Part shown: piece after piece, positions 1-7,409 of the stretch
Layout: every line of letters starts with the position of its first letter
Position numbering within the stretch: position 1 is the stretch's first letter
DNA from: JAAYBQ01 sp035403465
Lineage (GTDB): Bacteria; Spirochaetota; UBA4802; UBA5550
DNA: 64,000 nucleotides
Reading direction: 5' to 3'
Assembly: GCA_035403465.1 (NCBI GenBank)
Contig: DAONFG010000013.1
Coordinates: 3,953 to 67,952, forward strand
Position numbers and translations under genes: made by a program
Notes under the pieces: model-generated
What the model was told of the DNA's origin: nothing
Databases searched by the model: none
Seen by the model: only the letters and a program-made list of their open reading frames with translations

Positions 1-194
1 TTGCTGACCTTTTCAAGAAGATCTGAAGAGATTACCATTACCTCGCTGTCAGAGGAGAGCTGAACACTGACAGATGCTGCGTCTGCACCTTCGTCAAAAC
101 CGGCCCTGAACGCCTGCAACGTGTTCTGCGGAAGGTGTTTTACTCCGCCGTTGAGACTATATATAACCGGGAGCTTTTCAAAATATGGTTTCAT
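1..194 (-). CDS. GDPD-like protein, N-terminal part, degenerate active site
   Basis: The gene reads leftwards from ATG at 194-192 and runs off the window, so only 64 residues are visible. The segment LPQNTLQAFRAGFDEGAD (about residues 21-38) matches the PENTLxAFxxAxxxGAD signature of glycerophosphodiester phosphodiesterases. Two catalytic hallmarks of that family look lost. The HRG before this motif reads NGG, and the metal-binding ExD after GAD reads SVSV. The later HD is replaced by SSD. This therefore looks like a GDPD-fold protein that has lost hydrolase activity, or a very divergent member. The family call rests on one motif in a fragment. Confidence 0.5.
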   Translation of the reverse strand, partial: MKPYFEKLPVIYSLNGGVKHLPQNTLQAFRAGFDEGADAASVSVQLSSDSEVMVISSDLLEKVS

Positions 195-341
195 GACTGG
201 ACCCCTGTAATAAATGATTCCCTCTTTTCCCGAATGATGGATGCCCGGAAAAGGAAATAATGTAATTTGTTATTGCTTTTAGTGATTAAAAGATATAGAT
301 TATATAAAAGGCAACATAAATTTCAGACCGGGGAATATATT

Positions 342-890
342 ATGGCACAGGCAACTCAACTGATAAAAGCTTACATGACAGAATCAATACCACCTGACGG
401 CGGATTCATAATTACTGCTTATTTTACGACAGGGAGCAATTACTCGATCTATGAAATTACAGCATACAGGAATGTTAAGGATGTTTTCAGAACTAATGAC
501 GGTATCACATTCAAAACTGACGGCAACAGGACACACCTCCTGGTTGAACCTGCTGTTTTTACCAAAAAATACATAGAACCTGTCAACCGCGAAACCGGTT
601 TTTCAATACCCTACAGGTTCGCCGAACTTGACATCAAAACAACGGCAAAAAGCGAAAAACTTATGGTTGGACTTGAACCGCTGATGCTCTATTCATCATT
701 TACAATACTTGAAAAGAAGGGTGACTATTTTTCATATATTTTTCATCCCACAAAAGATGTTTACATAGCCATGAAAAAATTCCTTGCTGACAGCCTGTAC
801 AATGACTGCAGCCTCTCCACTACTGATTCAAAAGACACAGCAGCAAAGGTACTTGAAACAGTGAGGAAGTTCACAATCTTCACTGGATAG
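342..890 (+). CDS. hypothetical protein, 182 aa
   Basis: I do not recognise this protein. The ATG at 342 follows a GGGGAA ribosome-binding site; an in-frame TTG at 267 would add 25 residues but has no such site. The protein is soluble-looking, with no signal peptide or membrane segment, and has mixed alpha/beta composition. It begins MAQATQLIKAYM and ends in a likely helix (AAKVLETVRKF). It is transcribed divergently from the GDPD-like gene and lies 93 bp before the CorC/TlyC gene, so it could be monocistronic or the first gene of that operon. Confidence 0.6.
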   Translation: MAQATQLIKAYMTESIPPDGGFIITAYFTTGSNYSIYEITAYRNVKDVFRTNDGITFKTDGNRTHLLVEPAVFTKKYIEPVNRETGFSIPYRFAELDIKTTAKSEKLMVGLEPLMLYSSFTILEKKGDYFSYIFHPTKDVYIAMKKFLADSLYNDCSLSTTDSKDTAAKVLETVRKFTIFTG

Positions 891-983
891 CAAAAATTAA
901 AGCGTAATAAAATGTTGACAAAAATGATTATCCTGAATCAACTAAGTTTATTCTAAATAATTAATGAGGTTATTCAAACAGGC

Positions 984-1811
984 ATGTCATCAGACAACTC
1001 AGATCCCTTAAGTAGATCCCGCATAAAGAATTTCATCAACAGTATAAAAAAATCATTCAAAAACAGCTCATCCGAGTTTGACGCTGACGTTTATGAACAG
1101 CTCGATCCGCGCAGAAAAGAGATGATTGACGGAATTATCACTCTCTCCGAACTGAACGCCAAGGATATCATGATTCCGCGCGTAGACATGGTTGCAGTCG
1201 ATTCAGAGATTGAACTGAAAGCTCTCATAAAACTTATAATCGAGGCAGGCCATTCCAGGCTCCCGGTGTACGACGAGACCATTGACAATATCACTGGAAT
1301 ACTATATGTAAAAGACCTGATCAGGCTGCTCAGCGAAAAGCCGAAAAAATTCAATCTCAAAAAACTGCTCCATGATCCCTTTTTTGTTCCCGAGACCATG
1401 CCGCTTGACGAACTTCTTCTTGAATTCAAGGCACGCCAGCTTCACATAGCTGTTGTTGTTGATGAATACGGCGGCGTCGGCGGGATTGTCACCATGGAGG
1501 ACATACTTGAAGTCATTGTAGGCGAGATCAACGACGAATATGATACAGAAGAGCCCCCTGAATTAGAGAAGAAAGGCCCCTCGACATGGGAAGTTGATTC
1601 GCGCATGCTGATTACTGATTTCAATGATGAACTGGGACTTGATATCCCGACAGACGATTTTGATACAATCGGCGGATTTGTATTTGACCTCTTCGGCAGG
1701 GTACCCGAGAAGGATGAAGTGGTCAAATACGGGAATGTTTCCTTCAAGATAAAGGAAATCGAGGGCACAAAAATCATCCGGATCACCATAACCATCGCAA
1801 AACAGAGATAA
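984..1811 (+). CDS. CorC/TlyC-type CBS-domain protein
   Basis: This 275-aa protein has the soluble CorC/HlyC layout. A pair of CBS domains spans about residues 60-190, containing IMIPRVDMVAVD, the HSRLPVYDETIDNITGILYV segment and the VVDEYGGVGGIVTMEDILE segment. A C-terminal CorC/HlyC transporter-associated domain follows (about 200-272, with DFDTIGGFVFDLFGRVP). The N-terminal DUF21 membrane domain of the longer family members is absent. Family members are linked to magnesium or cobalt efflux and bind nucleotides through the CBS pair. The spirochaete TlyC proteins once called haemolysins have this same layout. It is separated by one base from recO and is probably co-transcribed with it. Confidence 0.85.
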   Translation: MSSDNSDPLSRSRIKNFINSIKKSFKNSSSEFDADVYEQLDPRRKEMIDGIITLSELNAKDIMIPRVDMVAVDSEIELKALIKLIIEAGHSRLPVYDETIDNITGILYVKDLIRLLSEKPKKFNLKKLLHDPFFVPETMPLDELLLEFKARQLHIAVVVDEYGGVGGIVTMEDILEVIVGEINDEYDTEEPPELEKKGPSTWEVDSRMLITDFNDELGLDIPTDDFDTIGGFVFDLFGRVPEKDEVVKYGNVSFKIKEIEGTKIIRITITIAKQR

Positions 1812-1812
1812 T

Positions 1813-2586
1813 ATGCCGCTGCTCCGCACAGATGGAATTGTTCTCACCAGGCGGCTGTCAGGCGAGTCTGATTTTATATGTTCGATCTACACCCGGGACC
1901 ACGGAAAAAAACAATTTATCTTCAAGGGTCTGAAAAAAACCCGCAAAAGACCAGTCAGCCTGTCAGAACCCGGCTCAGTGATATGCATAACTTATTACTC
2001 GAAGGAGAACAGCACAATAAACGCTGTATCATCCTTTGAACCCGTTTTTCTTGCCCCGGCGATAAGAAAAGAAGCCCTGAAGATCCATTCACTTTACTAT
2101 ATAGTCGAACTTGTTGAAAAAACATCGGGCGAAGCTGATTCCGCGTCAGACCTGTACAACCTTATTTCATCGGGAATCGGGGCGCTTGAAAAAACCGGCA
2201 TGGTCATGCACTTCAACCTCTTTTTCACGGTACGCTATATGGCCATGCAGGGCATACTCCCTGGTACCGGCAGATGTATACATTGCGGATCAGAAAATGC
2301 CTTGTCATATGATGTGGACAGCCACACCCTCAATTTCACATGTTCAGCCTGTTCTGAATATGAAGGTGCGGATATAAGCGGCAGAACTGCGCTCTTCATG
2401 CGGAGGTCATCGTCCGAAAGGTTCAGCCTGATTGACATGTCAGATGTTCCGGAGAACGAGGTGTCGCTCCTGTTTATAAAAACTGCGGGTTTTATCGAAA
2501 ATTACTACGGGTTCAGGTTTAAAAGCCTGGACATGCTCATGTTCAGCAGAAGCAGTTCAGACAAAGAAAAGGGCCGCAATCCCTGA
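1813..2586 (+). CDS. recO: DNA repair protein RecO
   Basis: RecO mediates RecA loading on SSB-coated single strands in the RecFOR pathway. The 257-aa length is typical. The N-terminal OB-fold begins at residue 1 (LLRTDGIVLTRRLSGESD). A four-cysteine zinc site sits near residues 155-178 (CIHCG, then CSAC). The start ATG lies one base after the corC stop. The 3' end overlaps the convergent MgtC-type gene by 30 bp. Confidence 0.9.
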   Translation: MPLLRTDGIVLTRRLSGESDFICSIYTRDHGKKQFIFKGLKKTRKRPVSLSEPGSVICITYYSKENSTINAVSSFEPVFLAPAIRKEALKIHSLYYIVELVEKTSGEADSASDLYNLISSGIGALEKTGMVMHFNLFFTVRYMAMQGILPGTGRCIHCGSENALSYDVDSHTLNFTCSACSEYEGADISGRTALFMRRSSSERFSLIDMSDVPENEVSLLFIKTAGFIENYYGFRFKSLDMLMFSRSSSDKEKGRNP

Positions 2587-3870
2587 ACAGAGTATAACAC
2601 CGAAACCCGCAGCTATGCCCTTCCTGAAGTTCCGTGAACCTATGGCAAAGGCCATTATAAATTTTAGTATGGTATTCGAAAATGCCGCGAGTGTAATTGC
2701 AACAGTCGCCTGGTGCATCCTTTCGGGACTGTTTTTCGAAAGGTTGCTCATGGTCAGGGTGATGGCGTCGACATCGGTCATACCGGAAAGAACACTCACG
2801 ATGTAAACACCGCTGTCGCCTGCCGTGATGCTTATGAAGCGCGTGATAAGAACTATGGCCGCGTAAAGCAGCCCGAACTTTACCGCAGGCATGATACTGA
2901 AAGGATTGGCAAGCGGAACATCTTCGGTCTTTTCTTTCCCGGTAATCCTCCAGATTATGAAGCATAAGACAAATCCCGCAGCAGCCATTGTTCCAAGGGT
3001 TACAGCAAGCCCCGGAAGAAGACTGCTGTTGATTATCGCAACCTCGACCAGTACCCTGGGGAACATTGTTGAGCAGGCCAGGAGCACAGCCAGCGAACAG
3101 GATAAGGCAAGCCTGTTCTCTGTAAGGCTTCGTTTTGCGAATGTCAGCGTAGTGGCAGTGCTCGAAACAAGTCCGCCAAGGAGGCCGGTAAGACCTATAC
3201 CCTTCCGTGATCCCAGAATTTTTATCAGCACATAGCCGGTAAAACCAATGCCTGAAATAAGGACAACCATGAGCCATACATTGCGGGGATTAAAGAGGAC
3301 CAGGGACTCAAGCCCGGGGTACATCTTGTAAACTTTCAGCCCGCCTGCAACAGAACCGAGTACAACTTCAACCGAGGGATTAAAGAGCGGCAGAATTACA
3401 AGCGAAACTATGGCAAATTTAATAACAGCAAGCATATCTTCAGGAGTGATCCTGCCCGAAAGAGTCTCCATGTAGCGCTTGAGGTAGAGTACAAGGACAA
3501 CAATTACAGTGATTGAAGCAGAAAGTATAAACATACCCTGTGAAACAAGGACACCGACAGTATAGCAGATAAGTATACTGACTTCAGTGGTAAGCCCGCG
3601 CTCATTGAATTTATAAAACGAGATGGCATATACGGCCAGTGCAAGTAAAACGACAGCAGCCATTGAGACAAGAAGGAATCCAGGGCGGTAATTGCGGTCA
3701 ATGAACATTGATATGCAGCCGAAAAGTGAAATCAGCGAGTAAGTGCGTATGCCCCCGATAATGTCGCCATCCGGATCTTCACTCCTGGCAGTGGTTACTG
3801 ATCGCTCAAATCCCATAAGCGCACCAAGTAGAAGTGATATTATGAAAGGCTGAATTATACTGATATTCAT
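2557..3870 (-). CDS. MgtC/SapB-family membrane protein with DUF4010-like C-terminus
   Basis: The protein is 437 aa from the ATG at 3870, which has a perfect GGAGG site; an upstream in-frame ATG at 3903 has none. The N-terminus carries the MgtC/SapB pattern (LLLGALMGFERSV, then GGIRTYSLISLFG) over roughly residues 1-140 with about four membrane helices. The remainder is a second hydrophobic block with GLTGLLGGLVSSTATTLTFA, typical of the DUF4010 region fused to MgtC in many bacteria. It is an inner-membrane protein with about 11-12 helices and no established transport substrate. A 16-bp palindrome lies about 50 bp upstream. Confidence 0.75.
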   Translation of the reverse strand: MNISIIQPFIISLLLGALMGFERSVTTARSEDPDGDIIGGIRTYSLISLFGCISMFIDRNYRPGFLLVSMAAVVLLALAVYAISFYKFNERGLTTEVSILICYTVGVLVSQGMFILSASITVIVVLVLYLKRYMETLSGRITPEDMLAVIKFAIVSLVILPLFNPSVEVVLGSVAGGLKVYKMYPGLESLVLFNPRNVWLMVVLISGIGFTGYVLIKILGSRKGIGLTGLLGGLVSSTATTLTFAKRSLTENRLALSCSLAVLLACSTMFPRVLVEVAIINSSLLPGLAVTLGTMAAAGFVLCFIIWRITGKEKTEDVPLANPFSIMPAVKFGLLYAAIVLITRFISITAGDSGVYIVSVLSGMTDVDAITLTMSNLSKNSPERMHQATVAITLAAFSNTILKFIMAFAIGSRNFRKGIAAGFGVILCSGIAALFFV

Positions 3871-3921
3871 ATGGCCTCCATTTTTAAACAGGGTCTGCCG
3901 CATAAAGTATATGGTTCAGTG

Positions 3922-3937
3922 CTTACCGGACGGTAAG
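3922..3937. promoter_or_regulatory. 16-bp palindrome upstream of MgtC-type gene
   Basis: CTTACCG and CGGTAAG arms are separated by GA, between the stop of the small cysteine protein and the start of the MgtC-type gene. The two-base spacer is too short for an RNA hairpin and no T-run follows. A dimeric repressor site is therefore more likely than a terminator. No bound regulator can be named. Confidence 0.4.
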
Positions 3938-3951
3938 ATGAGAGAAAGAGA

Positions 3952-4119
3952 TTATTTGCCGCTGCCCCTTGTAAGCGGGCAAGCAAGGACCTTGAACTCC
4001 CCGTTCTTGGGATCCTGGCTTGTTGCCATGGAACTTAGTGAACCGCCGTAATTACACAATACCTGGTAGTTTCTCAGTTCTATATGATGTTTGCATTTTT
4101 TGCAATCTTCAAGTTTCAT
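3952..4119 (-). CDS. small cysteine-rich protein, 55 aa
   Basis: The open frame starts at ATG 4119 after a GGAG site nine bases upstream and ends with TAA. The protein begins MKLEDCKKCKHHIELRNYQVL and continues with two further cysteines (LCNYGG and LACPL). The CxxC-x-HH start plus a later pair suggests a tiny zinc- or metal-binding knuckle. A near-consensus promoter at 4189-4217 supports real expression. I know of no family with confidence. The gene is co-directional with the MgtC-type gene 81 bp downstream and may share its transcript. Confidence 0.65.
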   Translation of the reverse strand: MKLEDCKKCKHHIELRNYQVLCNYGGSLSSMATSQDPKNGEFKVLACPLTRGSGK

Positions 4120-4188
4120 TATTCTGCTCCGGTGATTCAGTCTGAATATTTAAAAGATTAAAATTATGTCACTTCTATTATAAAGCCT

Positions 4189-4217
4189 TAGATAATTATT
4201 TCAATGGTTATTGTCAA
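4189..4217 (-). promoter_or_regulatory. sigma70-like promoter for the 55-aa gene
   Basis: On the minus strand TTGACA (4217-4212) and TATCTA (4194-4189) are separated by 17 bases. The -10 box is 70 bases upstream of the ATG at 4119. Confidence 0.6.
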
Positions 4218-4347
4218 TAATTAAATTAGATATAAAATGGACCGGCTGTTTTTTTCAATTCCTGTATATAATCTTTACCGCAATTGTCAAGTAAAGCAGA
4301 AGATTTTTGCAATCAGCAGTTCCCTCACACTCCACTGTTTTCATACT

Positions 4348-4376
4348 TGACACCATGATTATGCTGTTGTATTTAT
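4348..4376 (+). promoter_or_regulatory. sigma70-like promoter for the TPR gene
   Basis: TTGACA at 4348-4353 and TATTTA at 4371-4376, spaced 17 bases. The ATG at 4401 follows a GGGGAAG ribosome-binding site. Confidence 0.65.
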
Positions 4377-4400
4377 TAAGTAAGTTAAAAGGCGGGGAAG

Positions 4401-5150
4401 ATGCTGAAAAACAAAGGTAACGTTAAAAAAATATCCGGGAAAAACAAGCTTCTGCTTATTACAGGCCTTGCCGTGGCGGTAATCTTCCTGGTACTGAACG
4501 CTGTATTCGGATTTTTTAACTGCGGAATGCGGCGGGAATACAGGGGTGTTGATGATAAATTTATCAGGGATATTCGCGATAAGATCACAATGCTTGAAAA
4601 AGAGGAAGTAAAAGACCCTGCTGCTATAGGCCGGCTTGCGGAGCAATATAACCTCCTGGGAACAATTTATCTCGAGAAGGAACTTTATGGACCTGCAATC
4701 GACGCCCTTAACAATTCAATGAAATACGGCAACACATCAGCCCCTATTTATTATTCCCTGGGACTGGCATACGCGAACAGAAGTGTTGCAACGAATTCTG
4801 CTGACGACCTGGACAAGGCCGAAGCATGCTACAGGAAAGCAATAGAGAAGAGGCCGGGATTTCAGGACAGCATGTATGGACTTGCAGTGCTCCTTTTCTA
4901 CCACAGGGATAAAAAGGAAGAGGCCATGAATCTTGTTAACGAGATTGTGGCAAAAAACCCGGCATTCTACGAGGCAAGGTTTGCACAGGGAAGATTTCTT
5001 TACGAAACAGGGAACAGGGAACAGGCTTTATCAGTCTACCAGTCGCTCGCCTCTGACCTTGAGAAGCTCCCTCCGTCAGGAATTGTGAATGAGTATAAAA
5101 GCAACTGCAGCAACAACATAAATACGCTGATATCCGAACTGGGGAAATAA
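4401..5150 (+). CDS. membrane-anchored TPR protein
   Basis: This 249-aa protein has a basic N-terminus, one hydrophobic segment (residues about 18-40, LLLITGLAVAVIFLVLNAVF) and a soluble domain with tetratricopeptide repeats. Recognisable units are near 78-112 (YNLLGTIYLEKELYGPAIDA), 115-155 (IYYSLGLAYANRS with DKAEACYRKAIEKRPGF) and 160-225. It is probably a scaffold on the periplasmic face of the inner membrane. It converges on motB with only 7 bp between stop codons. No specific partner is evident. Confidence 0.75.
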   Translation: MLKNKGNVKKISGKNKLLLITGLAVAVIFLVLNAVFGFFNCGMRREYRGVDDKFIRDIRDKITMLEKEEVKDPAAIGRLAEQYNLLGTIYLEKELYGPAIDALNNSMKYGNTSAPIYYSLGLAYANRSVATNSADDLDKAEACYRKAIEKRPGFQDSMYGLAVLLFYHRDKKEEAMNLVNEIVAKNPAFYEARFAQGRFLYETGNREQALSVYQSLASDLEKLPPSGIVNEYKSNCSNNINTLISELGK

Positions 5151-5157
5151 CAGGATA

Positions 5158-5946
5158 TCAGCGCCATTCCTCGTCAGGCAGAGGTCTTTGAATTCTTTTG
5201 TCCTTTGAATCTTCGACGAATTTTTCTTTAAGTATTACTATATCTACCCTGCGGTTATATGCCCTGCCCTCGGGTGTTGAGTTATCTTCAATGGGCCTGA
5301 ACTCTCCGAATGCGACTGAGGAAAGCTGCCTCTGGTCTACGGATTCCTCGTAAGCAAGGTGCTGAAGAACCGCAAGGCTCCTTGCCGAAGAAAGCTCCCA
5401 GTTAGTCCGAAAACCCCCCTTTGCCTGTGACTGGGTAACCTTACTGTCATCAGTATAGCCTTCAATACGCACAAAGTTCGGGACGTATTTTATTATATTG
5501 GATATCTTTCTAAGTACGGGTCTCATCTCCTCTTTCAGTTCAGCTGAACCCGGATCAAAAAAGAAATCTGAAGAGAGGCTTATCACAAGGCCCCTCTCAT
5601 CCTCCTGGATCCTTATGTACTTGGCCTTGACCTCGAGTTTAAGCAGCTCTGTTGCGCGGCTGATCATCTTCTTGCCCAGGGACTTCCCTTTTTCGTTCGA
5701 AGGGAGGGCCATCATGTTATGCCCCATTTCTGTCAGTTTTCCCTTGGACAAAGACCTGCCACCTTCCATTATACCAAGGTTACCCTGGAAAGAGTTAATT
5801 ATCATTTTAAAATCGTCAGCAGCGTTTGTTGTGACATCACCCATCATGACGATGAAAAAGCACATGAGCAGGTTGTTCATGTCCCCCATGGTAACCATCC
5901 ACGCCGGCGGTGGTGGCGCTGAACTCTTTTTTCTTGGTTTACCCAA
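5158..5946 (-). CDS. motB: flagellar motor stator protein MotB
   Basis: The protein has 262 aa, with a lysine-rich N-terminus and one membrane helix (about 16-37) carrying WMVTMGDMNNLLMCFF. Asp22 sits where the stator proton-binding aspartate belongs. The C-terminal OmpA-like peptidoglycan-binding domain covers about 125-245, with the IEGYTDD, NWELSSARS and YNRRVDIV signatures. It is translated directly after motA (12-bp gap). No other flagellar structural gene lies in the window, so the filament genes must be elsewhere. Confidence 0.9.
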   Translation of the reverse strand: MGKPRKKSSAPPPPAWMVTMGDMNNLLMCFFIVMMGDVTTNAADDFKMIINSFQGNLGIMEGGRSLSKGKLTEMGHNMMALPSNEKGKSLGKKMISRATELLKLEVKAKYIRIQEDERGLVISLSSDFFFDPGSAELKEEMRPVLRKISNIIKYVPNFVRIEGYTDDSKVTQSQAKGGFRTNWELSSARSLAVLQHLAYEESVDQRQLSSVAFGEFRPIEDNSTPEGRAYNRRVDIVILKEKFVEDSKDKRIQRPLPDEEWR

Positions 5947-5958
5947 TTTCTATTCCCC

Positions 5959-6738
5959 TTATTCCGCTTTCTCGTCGTTAAGGCTGACCCTCATATCAGG
6001 GGCAAGGAATGATGCGAGTTTCTCCTTAAGTACCCTGGGGTTATCACCTGCCTGTATCGAGAGGACACCCATAACAAGAATCGATTTATACAGGACCTCT
6101 TCACCTGTAAGTGAGTCGAGGTTACCGGCAAGCGGCGTGAGAATCAGGTACGCAAGAACGGCGCCATAAAATGTTGTAATAATAGCAACCGCAAGGTACG
6201 GACCTACAGTGGATTTGTCGTTAAGGTTAACGAGCATAAGAACAAGACCCATAAGTGTACCGATCATACCGAATGCCGGGGCAAGACCGGCAAAATCGTC
6301 AAATATCTTTTTATTGCCGTCATGGCGTGAAGCCATCTGGTCTATGTCAACTTCAAGGATTGTCTTTACAAGTTCAGGGTCAGTACCGTCAACAAGAAGC
6401 TGCAGCGCTTTTTTAAGAAACTCATCGTCTATTGCCTCAATATCGTCTTCGAGAGAAAGGAGCCCCTCCCTTCTTGACTTTTCGGAAAACTGGACCAGTG
6501 TGATTATAAGTTCAACATGGTCATATTTAGGCGGAAATACCGCGATTTTAATAAATGTAGGCAATTGCATCAGTACAGGGATCGGGTATGCAATCATGAG
6601 TGCGCACCAGCCACCGCCAAAGGTAATCAATACAGAGGGAATGTCCCAGAACATGATCAGACTTCCGCCTGCGACCAGTACACCGAAAGCCAGAAGGGCT
6701 AAACCGACAAAAAAACCTATTACTAATCCAATATTCAT
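5959..6738 (-). CDS. motA: flagellar motor stator protein MotA
   Basis: This 259-aa membrane protein has the MotA topology. Two N-terminal helices start with GLVIGFFVGLALLAFGVLVAG. A large cytoplasmic loop of about 95 residues follows, then two C-terminal helices (LAPAFGMIGTLMGLVLML and AVIITTFYGAVLAYLILTPL). With MotB it forms the ion-conducting stator that drives rotor torque. It precedes motB in an evident two-gene unit, and a small anchored gene lies 75 bp upstream on the same strand. Confidence 0.9.
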   Translation of the reverse strand: MNIGLVIGFFVGLALLAFGVLVAGGSLIMFWDIPSVLITFGGGWCALMIAYPIPVLMQLPTFIKIAVFPPKYDHVELIITLVQFSEKSRREGLLSLEDDIEAIDDEFLKKALQLLVDGTDPELVKTILEVDIDQMASRHDGNKKIFDDFAGLAPAFGMIGTLMGLVLMLVNLNDKSTVGPYLAVAIITTFYGAVLAYLILTPLAGNLDSLTGEEVLYKSILVMGVLSIQAGDNPRVLKEKLASFLAPDMRVSLNDEKAE

Positions 6739-6813
6739 TTTTAACCTTTAGATAACCATTTGTTTTATAATCTTAACATCACATATTGCACAGTCAAGTT
6801 TTAAATAAAAGAG

Positions 6814-7230
6814 CTATTTGACACCCTGATCAATCTTATGTTTTTTTACAACTTCAACGATCTCATCAAACATCTTTGCAGGATCATTATAGTTCGACAT
6901 ATCACCTGTTCCAGATCCTGTTTTTGCCCTGACACCGGTTGTCACCGCGTCAATTACAAGGTTAAGGCCGCGCCGCACATCGCGCTTATTATCAGGGATA
7001 TCCATATACAATTCCGGTTTTGCCAGCCTGGCCTTTACCTCTTCCTGCAGGGACTTTCCTGTAGTATTAGCATCGTCAAAATTGCCGATTTTCATGAGTT
7101 CATCTATCTTTCTTTTATAGTCAAGTTCGCGCCATGCAGAGGTTTTTGCAGTTTTTTTTCTGTTCATGAACCGTACAATGAACTGCAGGGCTATCAGGGC
7201 CAGAACTACCGGCAGTATCTTTTCGAACAT
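6814..7230 (-). CDS. small membrane-anchored protein upstream of motA
   Basis: The 138-aa protein has one N-terminal membrane helix (residues about 4-21, KILPVVLALIALQFIVRF), a basic stop-transfer sequence, and a hydrophilic alpha-helical tail containing YKRKIDELMKIGNFDDAN. The tail end (KMFDEIVEVVKKHKIDQ) is also helical. I do not recognise the family. It has its own promoter (7262-7291) and is co-directional with motA and motB, so a link to motility is possible from position only. Confidence 0.6.
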   Translation of the reverse strand: MFEKILPVVLALIALQFIVRFMNRKKTAKTSAWRELDYKRKIDELMKIGNFDDANTTGKSLQEEVKARLAKPELYMDIPDNKRDVRRGLNLVIDAVTTGVRAKTGSGTGDMSNYNDPAKMFDEIVEVVKKHKIDQGVK

Positions 7231-7261
7231 TTAGCTTTCCATTTCATTTGAGTGATTTACG

Positions 7262-7291
7262 TTATATTTAACACAAATTAAAGCCGGTCAA
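7262..7291 (-). promoter_or_regulatory. sigma70-like promoter for the motAB-upstream gene
   Basis: Minus-strand TTGACC (7291-7286) and ATATAA (7267-7262), spacer 18. Motility genes often use sigma28, but this site looks like the housekeeping class. Confidence 0.5.
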
Positions 7292-7350
7292 GCAACTTTC
7301 ACATCCATAAACAAAAAGCCGGACATCAGTCGGGGATCAAAATTATAGAC

Positions 7351-7380
7351 TTGACTCTCTGCTAAAATTAAGTTTATTAT
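7351..7380 (+). promoter_or_regulatory. sigma70-like promoter for the PilZ-like gene
   Basis: TTGACT at 7351-7356 and TATTAT at 7375-7380 with an 18-base spacer. The ATG at 7410 has a GGAGG site. Confidence 0.55.
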
Positions 7381-7409
7381 TGATAGATACTTAACTCCCG
7401 GAGGATAAA

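Noticed and set aside
915..920. TTGACA before the corC gene as a promoter
   Set aside because: No acceptable -10 at 16-18 bases; kept out of the feature list.
1091..1847. Minus-strand open frames opposite the corC/recO start
   Set aside because: They lie wholly antisense to two well-supported genes, have serine-rich low-complexity translations and no ribosome-binding sites.
2543..3277. 244-residue minus-strand frame overlapping the MgtC-type gene in another phase
   Set aside because: Cysteine/histidine/arginine-rich shadow translation of a conserved membrane protein.
5498..6751. Plus-strand open frames opposite motA and motB
   Set aside because: Serine/arginine-rich shadows of conserved membrane genes; no start signals.
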